A DNA stretch of 64,000 nucleotides, from assembly GCF_019112545.1 (NCBI RefSeq), contig NW_025064883.1, positions 1,128,100-1,192,099 of the forward strand, in the 5' to 3' direction. The notes beneath the pieces were generated by a model, which ran no database searches, was not told the DNA's origin, and saw only the letters and a program-made list of their open reading frames with translations. The stretch comes from Guyanagaster necrorhizus. Taxonomy: Eukaryota > Basidiomycota > Agaricomycetes > Agaricales > Physalacriaceae. Below are positions 45,805 through 57,129 of the stretch, piece after piece; position 1 is the stretch's first letter; every line of letters starts with the position of its first letter. Both the position numbers and the translations under genes were made by a program.

Positions 45805-47346
45805 ATGTGTCGTTTTGTAATCTACAAGGGCACGTCTCCCGTCCAGCTCTCACATGTGTGTTCGGATTCCTTGGTCGACTTTGAACTGACCCGTCTTTCA
45901 TCAGCTTCTAACACGCCCATGCCATTCAATAATAAACCAGGCATTTGATTCTCGCTTACGACTGGATCGCCGAAGGCCAATGAATGGAGATGGTTTTGGT
46001 GTTGGTGTGTGTCGCGTGTCGTGTCCTTGCCGTATTTCCTGACAATTGGACAGGTTGGTACGATTCTGTATATGACGAGGAACTTGGTGTCCAGCCTTGC
46101 ATATTCACGTCTGTTACACCGGTGAGTCTTGCGGTCCTGTGCAGGCACTTTTATCTGAATGATCCAGGCATGGAACAATGTCAATCTCACTCGACTCGCT
46201 GAAAAGATCAAATCGCCGTTGGTGTTGTGAGTCACACACTTTGTTGCTTCGTCTTGATATTCATCACCCTCAAGTGGCCATGTACGGGCTACGACAGCGG
46301 GATCATTGTCTCTAGACAACTGCCATCCGTTTGTACACGGAAAGCTCATGGTACATCAACTTCCCCTTTGTGTAGGCGAACTGTTGCTGATGGATGGACG
46401 GACTTCAGTTCATGCACAATGGTGGAATCGCCGATTTTCATCTGATCAAGCGGAAATTGCAGAGTCAACTGCCTGACGTTGCCTTTGATATGGTGCAGGG
46501 CAATACAGGCGAGTTCTACCCAAACTTCTCTCTATGCCTCAGCTCACGCGCTCGATTAGACTCTGAATGGGCTTTTGCTCTTCTCCTGTCAAAAGTAACT
46601 CGGGCTCTAGACTGTTTTCTTTTCGGTTTCTCATATACCGCCAGCTTCCAGACCCGGACGCCACCTCTTTCAGCTCCCAAACGTTGCGAAAGGCGATGCT
46701 TGACACAATCGCTTCCCTGAATGACTTTGCGGAAGAGGCTGGGATCACCGAGGTCTGCTTGTTACCGTAGTTGTTGGGGTTTACGACTCTGACTTCGTTG
46801 CCAGCCGAGTCTCATGAATTTTTGTGTAACGGATGGTGACACCGTCATTGCTACTCGGTATATTTCATCACGGAAAGATGAAGCAGCTTCCCTTGTAAAT
46901 ATGCTTTTTTCATGCTTTTTCAGGCATAATGGCTGACGCGACCGCAGTGGTTCTCATCCGGCACAACATTCAGTGAATACGCAGATGGCGGCCACTATAA
47001 AATGTCAAAAGCTGACAAGAGAGAGAACATTATCATGGTGCGTCTCTCTTCTGTCCATCTGCGTAATCTTGATATCGTTTTAGATCGCGAGCGAGCCACT
47101 TACATTTGAGAGAGGTGAGGACTGCCTCTGTTGTTCGTGCATTTTGCTTAATCTCCTTCCTTAGCTGACTGGATGGAAATAAAAACCAATACCATGGTCG
47201 TCATTACGCCCAAAATGAATCTTCTACAGATACCAATAATCGACCAATTTTACGTTGCACCTTCAGACCCTAACTCCGCTAGAACCATCGAGTTTGCTCG
47301 AGAGAAGGGGTTGCTTACGCCGCGCAAGGAGCTGTCTTCGCGGTAG
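45805..47346 (+). CDS. DUG3: Dug3-like class II glutamine amidotransferase (glutathione degradation)
   Basis: Starts MCRFVIYKGTSPVQLSH at 45805, so the second residue is the catalytic N-terminal cysteine of class II amidotransferases. PMNGDGFGVGWYDSVYDEEL, AWNNVNLTRLAEKIKSPLVF, HVRATTAGSLSLDNCHPFVH and FMHNGGIADFHLIKRKLQ follow, with SEWAFALLLSKLPDPDATSF. The chain ends with TTFSEYADGGHYKMSKADKR, SEPLTF and a C-terminal REKGLLTPRKELSSR. Dug3 with Dug2 forms the cytosolic glutathione-degrading complex in yeast. At least eight short introns cut the gene. Its start is 176 bases after the Sec17 stop on the same strand. Confidence 0.87.
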
Positions 47347-47505
47347 ATATACCACCGTTGTATAGAATACCATTTTTGCTGTACCCGAAATCTATAATTT
47401 CGTAAAGTCACGTTGTTCGAGATTCCTTTGTCCGCGTCGGTTTCTCGGTCGCATGCGTGTACATTCAAGGCTTCCATCCGTTCAAGACGCGAACTCGTCA
47501 ACACC

Positions 47506-48844
47506 ATGCCAGTGAGTCCTTGGATCCTCTGGAGCGCGCTCTCCCATGCTGCTAGGTAATGTCTCTCGTGCTGAACTGAATGTTTCTAACCGTTCTCGAA
47601 GGCTCTCCACCGTCCTTCAGATTCTCATCTTCCTTCCGCTCACATTGGCGACACTGTCGAAGCCAGCATTTCTACTGCTTTCTCTTCTTCTCACCGTACA
47701 CGCCGCCGTACATGGTACCATGATTCTATGCTGGGGTTCTCCCGCACTCTCTCTCTTGCAGGTCCCCATGCACCCGTTCCTGCTCCTGGTGTGCTTCAAT
47801 GCGTTCTCGACGTCCGTTCCTCTGTGGCTTGGCACCGCTACGTCTGTATGGGGCACAATACTAACGTACATGGGCCCGCTTTTCATCGCATTAGAGGGGC
47901 TATCGAGTTTGGTTGTGGTTCAGAAACTCGGGCAGCAGGGCAAGAGGTTGGTAGAAGAGGGGGAGATCTATCAGTTTGGACTGTTGATTGCTTCAGCTGG
48001 CACATATGTCGCCAGTGCTTGGTGGATTGTCAGTGTGCGTTGTTCTTTACGCTTAGGAGAAGGCGTCGTGGGTTTAAGTTTGGTCATTTCAGGCTTATCC
48101 TGCAGCCGCCTCTTCGCCGTTGTCCTCGACTTTTCTTGGAGTTGCTATCACCGCATTGCTTTTTCTTACATTCATTGGATTCTTTTTGCGGCGGACGAAT
48201 ATCATCGAATCCTCAGGCCTTGCTTTGTTCATGGCGTATAATGTCTGGCTTTGTGGATTTAACCAAGAGTCCTTTTCAGACCCATCTTATTCCTAGTGTG
48301 TACCATTCTACCCTTCGAAGAGCCAACACTAACTGTCGCGACAGCGTCCCCTTACTCCCAAACTTGATTCCTCATCTCCAAACTTTGCTCAACTTTGTTA
48401 CAAACACACTGCCTAAACCGGTGCTGGTTGCCTTATTGTACCGACTAACGGTATTGCAGCTGGCTTCAAAGATCTTGCCAGGCATCGGCGCTGATAGTTG
48501 GGACGACGCAGGTGGTGTTGATAATGGATGGGAAGATCGACCAGTGAGAACGCGACTGAGACTGTATATCTCTTTGCGCTAATCTTTCCACCAGACGTTG
48601 ACGTTGACTCGAATACTCTTGACATACCGGCAGTTGATTTTTGTGACTGTCTATTCTCACCTCCTTTGTGAGTTTTCTCGTGTGTCACTTGGTTACATTG
48701 CTGATTCACTGTCCAGTGTTGGACCATTCGTCCCAAGTGTGGTGGCGCTGGTTTAATATCTTCTTCACGCTGGTTATGTGGTCCATTGAACTATTTGTTA
48801 CTACAGAAGATGATAGGGTTACAAAAGAATGGAAGGTAGATTAA
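47506..48844 (+). CDS. ICE2: Ice2-like ER membrane protein
   Basis: The first exon is MPVSPWILWSALSHAA, joined in phase to RLSTVLQILIFLPLTLATLS. At least eight hydrophobic spans follow, including PAFLLLSLLLTVHAAVHGTMILCW, SLLQVPMHPFLLLVCFNAF, GPLFIALEGLSSLVVVQKLGQ and FGLLIASAGTYVASAWWIVS. AYPAAASSPLSSTFLGVAIT, TNIIESSGLALFMAYNVWLC and the late WRWFNIFFTLVMWSIELFV are also seen. Several spans and the GLALF/YNVWLCGF wording match Ice2, which controls cortical ER inheritance and ER-lipid droplet contact in yeast. ADSWDDAGGVDNGWEDRP forms a cytosolic loop. The stop is 36 bases from the convergent MoaE stop. Confidence 0.78.
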
Positions 48845-48880
48845 TGATTTATGATGCCGAACGATTCCTGTACTATGCAT

Positions 48881-49521
48881 TCAAGTGTTAGCTTTCCACT
48901 CTGCCTTGCTGTCATCCATTCCTTCATAATATTCTCTCTTCCAAATCTGTGCCTTTTGCTTCACTTCTTCGAGGATCCTCTCGCATGCCATAAAAGCCTC
49001 TTTACGATGAGGGGAGGAAACGGCGATGACTAGCTCGAGTAAGTTAACAGAGGGATGAACTTGGAGGGAGTGGATTGTACCTATTGAAGGTTCTCCAACG
49101 GGAACAACACCGATTCGATGATGAACAGCACAACTAATGAGCGAGTTCTGTGATTCTGGTTGATGCTGCACGTCTTGTATGATATTGGCCATGGTCTTGA
49201 TAGCCAACTTTGAGTAAGCTTGATATTCAAGGCGCGTAACGGTTCTTCCTAGTACATCGATATGCATCTTCCGTAGCACCGACGAATTACTACCAACCTT
49301 TGAATGAATTTCGCGTAGTACCTGGGTGTAAAGGAGATCAGATCCAAGCTACGGGTCGACCTCGAGTGCGTGCTACTACCAATGAAAACCGCGGTGGCTC
49401 CGGCAGCATCGTCTCCTACAGCTTGAACTATTTTTTGGACGTCCAGGGGCTGGGAAATTATCGAACAGACCCCGCCTGGTACATCCAGAGCGATGTCGAT
49501 GGAGGCCTTGGGAGTCACCAT
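48881..49521 (-). CDS. MOCS2B: Molybdopterin synthase catalytic subunit (MoaE/MOCS2B)
   Basis: Starts MVTPKASIDIALDVPGGVCS at 49521. An intron around 49260-49340 leads to a YQAYSKLAIKTMANI block. CAVHHRIGVVPVGEPS and VIAVSSPHRKEAFMACERIL follow, then KAQIWKREYYEG and a terminal EWKANT. HHRIG...VGE and KAQIWKRE are the active-site region of the large subunit. It inserts two sulfurs into precursor Z to make molybdopterin in the cytosol. Only 72 bases separate its start from that of the pseudouridine enzyme, so the two share a promoter. It implies that molybdenum enzymes such as nitrate reductase or sulfite oxidase exist in this genome. Confidence 0.9.
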
Positions 49522-49593
49522 GCTCGAGGAAATCGGGCCGGTAGTCCGGCCTCACTGGTACTTAATGCACGAACACCACTCTATCACAGCGAA

Positions 49594-52500
49594 ATGACCA
49601 TCCTTACTCGTTCCATCTCTACATGCCTTGCTCGAAAATCCCAAATTTCCTCAGCTCGGCTCAGCACAGCGACTCTTGCTCACCCCAATGCTCCTCTGGA
49701 CATACATCCCGAAGTACAGGAGGCCTTGGCTACAAACAAGCCGGTAGTTGCCCTCGAGACGACCCTCGTCACTCACGGTTTCCCTTATCCAACCAACTAT
49801 AGCCTCGCTTCTGACCTTGAAAAGATTGTAAGGTCCACAGGTTCCGTCCCTGCCACTATCGGCATTATCGGTGGACGCGTCAAAATTGGCCTCGAGAGAT
49901 CAGAGCTCGAGTGGTTGGCGGACAGGGCGAATAATCCCTCGGTTGTCAAAGTTTCACGCAGAGATATTGCTCCTACGATTGGCGCTCAGATGGACGGAGG
50001 TAGAAGCAAATCAGCATCATTAGGTTCAGGAGCTGAATTATGTCTTTTAATCTAGGAACGACCTGCAGTGCCACACTGATATTCGCTGCCCTAGCAGGAA
50101 TTAAGGTGTGGTTGTTCATTCGTCATCAATAGTAGCTAATTATTCTTGCAGGTATTTGCAACGGGAGGGTAGATATTTCCGTACTTCGAAGAACAAAATC
50201 TCATTCGTTCTACAGGCTTGGTGGAGTTCATCGAGGAGGACAAGACTGTACGTTGTCTTTGGTGTACTTGACCTGAGTCGTAAATAATATACAGCATACT
50301 AACCAACCATTCATCAGCGATGGACATCTCAGCTGATCTCTTTGAACTTACCCGTTGTCCTGTTGGTCTCGTTTCTTCGGGGATTAAATCTATTCTGGAC
50401 ATTGGAAGGTTGGTGACACGTCCAACACTTGAGGAGGGACATATTGACGATTCATTACAGGACTTTGGAATATCTCGCACGTCTTTCCCACACTGTAGCT
50501 TCTTCTCACCCACCAATACATTTTACAGGAAACACTTGGCGTTCCAGTAGTTACGTATGGGAAAACTCGTGATTTCCCCTCATTCTTCACTCGCTTAAGC
50601 GGCTTTCAGGTTGGTAAATTCCTTCTGACGTCCTTACGAGAGGCCTACCTGATAATCCAGGTCCCATGGAATGTGGACAGTCCTTCGACTGCTGCGAAGC
50701 TTCTTCGTTAGTGTTCTTGTGTCAGGTCATCATGCTAAGCCCATTACCTTGCTTAGATACGCAATGGCAACTTGATATGGACAACGGTATACTCATAGCA
50801 GCCCCCATACCCGAGGAACATGAGAAAATAGGTTCATCTATCCAGCAAGCTGTGGATCAGGCAGTTCGCGAGTCTGAAGAGAATGGTATGAGTAAGAGGG
50901 GAAAGGAAGTTACGCCGTGGCTTCTTTCGCGAATCGTCAAGTTGACGAGAGGAGAATCTTTGAATTCGAATGTTGCTCTACTCAAGAATACGGCTCTGAT
51001 AGGTACGACATACAGTGTTTTCAAGGCATCATTCTAATCTCCTGCATTCCTAGGCGGTCAGATTGCGGTCGAGTATCAGAAAATACTCTCCGAACCTGTA
51101 AGAGATTAGAGCTATCTGTCTGGCTAGGCAATGAATTCCTATCAAATGTGAACCAGACTACACCTACATCCACCCCTGGCGACAAACCACAAAAAGTGTC
51201 TTCAAGACACGAGGACTCTTTTGTTCCTGCTCGGTTGGCGGTCGTGGGATCGTCAGCCATTGACATAACGGCCCAGGCAAGCAAGGGCTCAGACCCAAAT
51301 CTGGCCACTCACTCTACCGTTCCCGGCAGCGTAGAAATGACTCTTGGCGGAGTCGCTCGAAACATCGCCGAGGCGTCGCATCGTGTAACTCGCGATTCCA
51401 ACAGCACGCTCCTTCTTTCTCCTGTGGGAAATGATGCCTTTGGCCGACTACTTGAAGATGAAACGAAAACCATAGGCATGAGATCGGATGGGTTGGTGAA
51501 GTCCAAGCTCAAGACATCAGTCTGCAACATGTTCGTAGACGCTGAGGGACATCTTCTGACTGGCGTCGCAGATATGGGAATCACCGAAGCGTTTGAAGGG
51601 ACTGCTGTAAGGTCATATTTCAGTAGCCCATAGTTTCTCTCATGCTATGCCAAAATAGGTTTTGGAGCATTTGCAAAAGCACAAACCCGCTATAGTGGCG
51701 TTTGACGGTAATTTATCACATGCAACTATACAGTCTGTGGCGAATTTCTGTTATTCGCAAGGAATAAAGAGTCAGTCTACCAGTTTGTTCTGATGGCTAG
51801 CTTTGATTGACATGCACACATCAGCTTTTTTGTGGGTTGCCATTAAGACCCCAACTTGCAAGAGCTGACATCCGACTATTTAGTGAACCGACATCGATCA
51901 CGAAATCGACGAGCATTTTGCAATCCATACAGGGATTAGTCTCAACGATGGACCCAACGGTTGCCCCGATCACATTCGCGTCACCCAATCTCCTTGAGCT
52001 AGCTCAGATATATCGTGTTGCACGGGAAGAACCTTATGACTTGATGTCCCACCCCATGTGGTGGAAAATCGCAGATAACATGGCATTAGGGCAACAATAC
52101 CGTACGGATTTGGAACGACTAGCAAGGAAAGCGGTATCAACAGTTGATCCATCGAAGGGAACACTCTCCTTCATGGTGGAAAAAGGAATAGCGAGTATGG
52201 CTGTCAATCTGCTCCCATTCATACAACACCTCATCATTAAGTGTGGAGAACTGGGAGTGGTTGTCGCCATGAGGTTATCCGCTACTGATTCGTCGAAGGC
52301 ATCTGCCTGGAAACAAGAACATGATCGCGGCGACAGATGCATTGTCGCACAAGGAAAGCCGGGAGAAATGGTTGTGATGAAACATTTCCCGCCATTACCG
52401 GTCGACGATATCATGAATGTTACTGGTGCGGGGGATTCGTTTGTGGGGTCGGTTCTGGCGCATTTACTCCGGAAGCCTTTGTCGGTGGACGAGCCCAAAC

Positions 52501-52598
52501 TCCTTGAAGCAATCATCGACACCGCTCAGCAAGCAGCTGTGCTGACACTGAAAAGTCAGCGGGCCGTATCCCCAGCTTTGTCAGATCTCCAAATATAA
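49594..52598 (+). CDS. Bifunctional pseudouridine-5'-phosphate glycosidase (PsuG) and PfkB-type kinase (PsuK)
   Basis: One gene encodes both halves. The N-terminal MTILTRSISTCLARKSQISS, followed by ARLSTATLAHP, is a likely mitochondrial presequence. The PsuG/IndA half has KPVVALETTLVTHGFPYP, PATIGIIGG, KVSRRDIAPTIG, FATGGLGGVHRGGQDSMDIS, VGLVSSGIKSILDIG and NGILIAAPIPEEHE. A linker follows, then the PfkB kinase half with LAVVGSSAIDITAQ, GSVEMTLGGVARNIAEA and a late NVTGAGDSFVGSVLAHLL, the anion-hole/catalytic Asp motif. Together they phosphorylate pseudouridine and split it to uracil and ribose-5-phosphate. The C-terminal stop is 15 bases from the convergent Irc3 stop. Confidence 0.92.
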
Positions 52599-52613
52599 GA
52601 ATATTTTAATTAT

Positions 52614-55141
52614 TTATCAGAGAGTTGCCCGACCATGACGGTCTCACGTAAACGGCGCTGCGTCTCTCTATCGTAAATTTTCCGCGCCTTCTTGGCCTCT
52701 TTCATTCGCTGCATATGCAGGCCCTGAAAAGACAGTAAGCAAAATTTGTTATCATGCTCCAGATGAAGGCTTTACCAAAGCTCCGTGCTTGAGGCGAGTG
52801 ATAATGTCAGCTGCTTGGCCTTTCGTCATTTTTGAAATCAATGAAGCCCTGGAATCAGCAACATCCAAGCCAATATCTTGTGCAGAAAGGTTATATCGCT
52901 TGGCCACGATAATCTTCTGGCTGTCAGTGGCAGGAGTTTTTCTCCAATGAGCATTTCTCAAGAGTCTGGATTTACGAGAAGATGAGCGAGAAAACAGAAA
53001 ATCGTGACACGACGAACCCTTTGGCCATGGGACCGCGTACAGCCTTAGCCTTGGCATATGTATCACAAGCTTTTATGGCTTCATCTAACGACAATGACTG
53101 GCATACTTTTCGCGGGCGCATATATGGACTTATTTTGAGTTGATAAGCAGTTGTCTTATCCACGCTTGCCGGGGTAAACGTGGCCTTCCAATACGGCTCT
53201 TTTTCTGAGCAAACAAGATCAGATAAAGAGGAGATCTGGGGAGAAAATCCTGACCCGCGTCTTCTAAGTCTTTCATCAGCTCGACTTTGATGAACCCCTG
53301 GCCAAGGCATTCGAGAATAAACTTTTGCTCTCCAATCACGATCCAAGCATTGTTGCTGAGACTTCTGACATGAGGAGAGTCGGATGGTAACTTCAGGAAA
53401 GAAAGCGGGTCGTCGTAGTCAATATAAGTCACCGTATCGGGATTGGGGATGTTCTCTGCGTCATAACCAGCGGAGGAAATCGCGTCTTTAGTGCGCCTCT
53501 TCATCCACTCCAAACTTTCATCTATTGGAGTCGGTTCCGAAGGTAGTACATATAGAAAGACTACACACCATTGATATCAACCTCATTGGGGTCTAAGCCG
53601 AAGAGAGAGGGCGTGGAGATGACTCCTGCAACCCGAGCATTGCTGTCAACGAAGTCGATAATCCTACAATCTTCTTTTCCTGATTCGGGAGATAATCGCA
53701 TTCCTCGGCCAATCTTTACAATGGTTGTGAGTTTCAAAATTATGGGGGCACGCTCTAACTCACCATCTGGGCAAAAAGATTCCTCGACCGCGTGGGCCGT
53801 ACCACCATAACACAGTCGATATTAGGGATATCAGCGCCTTCCGTCAAGATGGCTTTCCAGAAGGAATTATAAGAATGCATGTTAAGCCAGGATCGGATTA
53901 ATAGCCTACCACAATTGATGAGAACCTGGAAATTGCCTGCTTTGAATGCGGCAATCAAAGCCTTGCGCTCAGGTGCAGGTGTTTTGGCATAAATATATCT
54001 TGCATCGATTCCAGATTGACGAAAGGCTTGGGTCAAAGATACAACATGGGCAACATTGACGCAGAATATAAGGGTGGATCTGCGTGTCGCTAGGAAAAAT
54101 AAGTATCAGATACAGGAATTGGAAGAAATGATTCGCGAGCATACCTGCTCTCTCTAACCAGGTTCGAACAACAAGGGTATTGATCATTTCTGTATTGACA
54201 ACGTGAGCTAGACTTGTTGCATTGAAGTCACCGGTTCGAGAGTTAACGGTGACATTGGCGAGATTTAAATCCGCCCTAGTAGTCGTGAAGCGCACTGGGC
54301 AAAGCCTGACAATTCATCATCGCTATTAATAGATAGCAAAGTACAATCACTCACCATTGATCCTTGATCATAGCCAAAAAGTCCTTGTGGTAGACAATTT
54401 TTTCAAACACCACACCCAGTTTCAAGCCGTCGTGACGACTGAATGTTGCAGAGAACCCAACGATGGGAACTTTGTGGGCTGGGTCTGCCGCCGTTGGAAG
54501 CGCGTCCGGGTGTGGGATATCCGCGTCGAAGTGGGACAAAATACAGCGATAGCTGGACAGGGCAGCTACTCATTTTAGGCTCAATAAGGACGTCAACAAC
54601 ACACATACGAAGGTGCTGCTGCGTGATGTGCTTCATCGATAATGATACCTTTCAGTGCTGCCGGTTTGAATTTTTTGATACGGTCAGGTTGGTTCAGTGT
54701 CTGGTACGTCGCGATAGTTCTGTGAAATGATGAGGACTGCAGAGAACTGAAATTTATAGGGAAAACTTGCACGTCCGCTCTGCCTGACGCAACATGCTTG
54801 CCTCCCTGCTCGATCTCAACTGACCAATGAGGAAACATTCGCACAACTTGTTCGGCAGATTGCCTAGCAAGTTCTACGCTGCTTACGATGATAAGAGATC
54901 TTTTCCCATGCTCGTTCACCTGAGGAAGACGAGATAAAAGCGAAATGAACACGGTCGTCTTCCCGGATCCAGTGGGTAGAGATACGCCTATCCGTGACGC
55001 GCCAGTCGCGAGCGCGTCGACACATTCGTCGATACATTGCTGCTGGTACGGTCGAAGGGTGATTGCAGTCGAGTGTCGGCGATATTGCCATGGAACATAC
55101 CATCCACGTCGACGTATGAACTGCACAAGCATGTCAGTCAT
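52614..55141 (-). CDS. IRC3: Irc3-like mitochondrial superfamily 2 helicase
   Basis: Starts at [20 protein letters not shown] (55141), followed by [19 protein letters not shown]. Motif I is [12 protein letters not shown], motif II is [14 protein letters not shown], and motif III is [22 protein letters not shown] and [17 protein letters not shown] blocks follow, with [25 protein letters not shown] for motifs V and VI. A C-terminal basic region ends [16 protein letters not shown]. The layout matches yeast Irc3, a mitochondrial branch-migrating helicase needed for mtDNA stability. The basic, Arg-rich N terminus suits mitochondrial import. Introns are frequent and the exon joins are partly inferred. 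Confidence 0.87.
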
Positions 55142-55418
55142 ACACCTTCCGACATGGACGTACGAAGCCAAGAGTTTTAGAGTTTAGACAACCGGCGCAA
55201 GAGGACAAATCATCATCCAAACAAAACTAAACAGAAATTTCAAATCTGAGTTAGTGTATATGCTTTTTATCCGGGATGCATTCTGTACTAGGTCTTTTAT
55301 AAGGTAGCCATAGCGATACCTAACAGGACAGTAATTGAATAAAAAGATGTAAGAGTCTAGCAGCAAAGAAAATCGTGAAGGATGTGAGAATAAACAATGT
55401 ACTATTCCATTAAAGCGT

Positions 55419-56787
55419 TTAACCAGATCCTGATACAACATGTTAGAGACGAGGATATCATGTGAGAGATATCCATCCTCACCTCCAGAGTAGACCTTGC
55501 CGAACATGACTTCTTGGAGCTTGTCATATAGAGACAGCACACCAGCACCGGCAACACCACGGAGAATGTTGGCACCAGCACCCTTGAACAGAGACTTGAC
55601 ACCCTCCTTGGCAATGATCTAAAACAGGTGATGAGATGCCGAGACTTGACGCATAAAAACCACACACCTGAGAACCAGCGTCAAACATAGACTTGTAGTT
55701 GACACCGGATCCGGAAGTCATCATCATACGACGACTACGGGCTATGTAAATATTTTCGATCATCCAGAGGAAAAGGTCAGGAACATACCGGATGGTATCC
55801 AAAGGGTAAGAAGCGAGACCAGCACCGACAGTAACACCCCAACCAAGACCGAATGAAGCCAAGAAGGAACCCTCAAGAGGACCAATGAGAACAACGGGCT
55901 CTGAAAGACATCGTAAAGATAACGGACGAAAAATCAGGTATCCATCCACTTACTGAGTGAGTCATAGACACCAAAGTAGAGACCGCGGTAGACAATGATA
56001 CCAACAACGGAGGGGACGAAACCACGGTAGAGACCGGCGATGCCATCCGAAGCCAGAGTTTTCTTGTACACGTCAACAAGGCCGTTGAACTGACGCTCTC
56101 CTCCACCTTTAGCCGATTTGGCATCGTTAGCGAGACGGGTACGAGCGTAATCCAAAGAGTAGACGAAGAGGAGGGAAGAGGCACCAGCAGCACCACCAGA
56201 AGCGACATTGCCAGCGAACCACTTCCAGTAACCTTCATTCTTCTTGAAACCGAACAAAGCCTTGAAGTAATCCTCTGCGGAAAGTATGAGAGTCACGACA
56301 ATTGGAGGTGAAGGATCAACAGACTGAAGGCAAAGTTCAGAGCCTGGGTAGGGAAATACCGAATGACGTTAGCGGTGTTTCCTCTCCACAGCGACAAAAG
56401 GCCTTCATCGGCATAGGTACGCTTGAAGGCATCGGTAACACCCTTGTAAGGAGTGGCAAGACGACCTTGCTTGATCTGAAAGAGACCGAGAGTCGTTAGC
56501 TAATAAACACGAGCACGAGACATAAAATTTACCATTTCATCCTGGTTCTGGACCAGCAGTTTAATCCGCTCAATTGGTGCAGCGCTGGTCTTGGCAACAG
56601 CCTAGAAAGAATCTTTGAGACTGCCGTAGAGAAACGCAAGGCAGAATAGCTGCTTACAGCAGAGACACCACCCATAAGGAAATCGACTGTAAATTGTGAC
56701 GATGAGGGGGCACGTCCTAGAGGACAAAAATGACAGCGACGGACCAGCGAATTCCTTAGGCGTCTTGCCCTTCTTCACGTCAGACAT
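55419..56787 (-). CDS. AAC: ADP/ATP carrier of the inner mitochondrial membrane
   Basis: Starts [13 protein letters not shown] at 56787. [40 protein letters not shown] and [20 protein letters not shown] follow, with [20 protein letters not shown] and [40 protein letters not shown] and [16 protein letters not shown] complete the signature. Three PxD/ExxR-type carrier repeats and the RRRMMM signature are specific for ADP/ATP exchange. The last intron (about 55431-55483) leaves a final exon of only 11 bases, so the protein ends KVYSGGSG. Without it the frame runs on into unrelated sequence. Length is about 310 residues, the usual size. Confidence 0.95.
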
Positions 56788-57129
56788 TTTTGAAGAGAGG
56801 AGAAATGGAAGACTGAGTGGGGATGAAGGTGGTTGGAAGAGGAGAGAGTAGAAAAAAGTTGCCGGTGAAAAAGCTTTTCGGAATCATTCGGATCGTTTTG
56901 ATCTCCGCTCGAATCTAACTTCCGTGCTGGCGGCACGCACCAACATTTCAGGTACTGCAACGGACCGCGGCGACAAACGGTTGTTTATTATTACTCTTGT
57001 GCACGAGTAGAACGGACTTCGTACACTACTTAGGCTTAAAACCATTGCATTACATGTACTACGGCTACCAATAAAATCAGAGATGGAAAGTTAAGTCAAT
57101 GTGTAGGATATGCAATAATACGTACAGTG
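56788..57129. other. Upstream region of the ADP/ATP carrier and 3' end of the SUMO ligase
   Basis: About 340 bases with no supported gene. A C/T-rich strand near 56800-56870 (read on the minus strand) is typical of strongly expressed fungal promoters. Confidence 0.45.
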
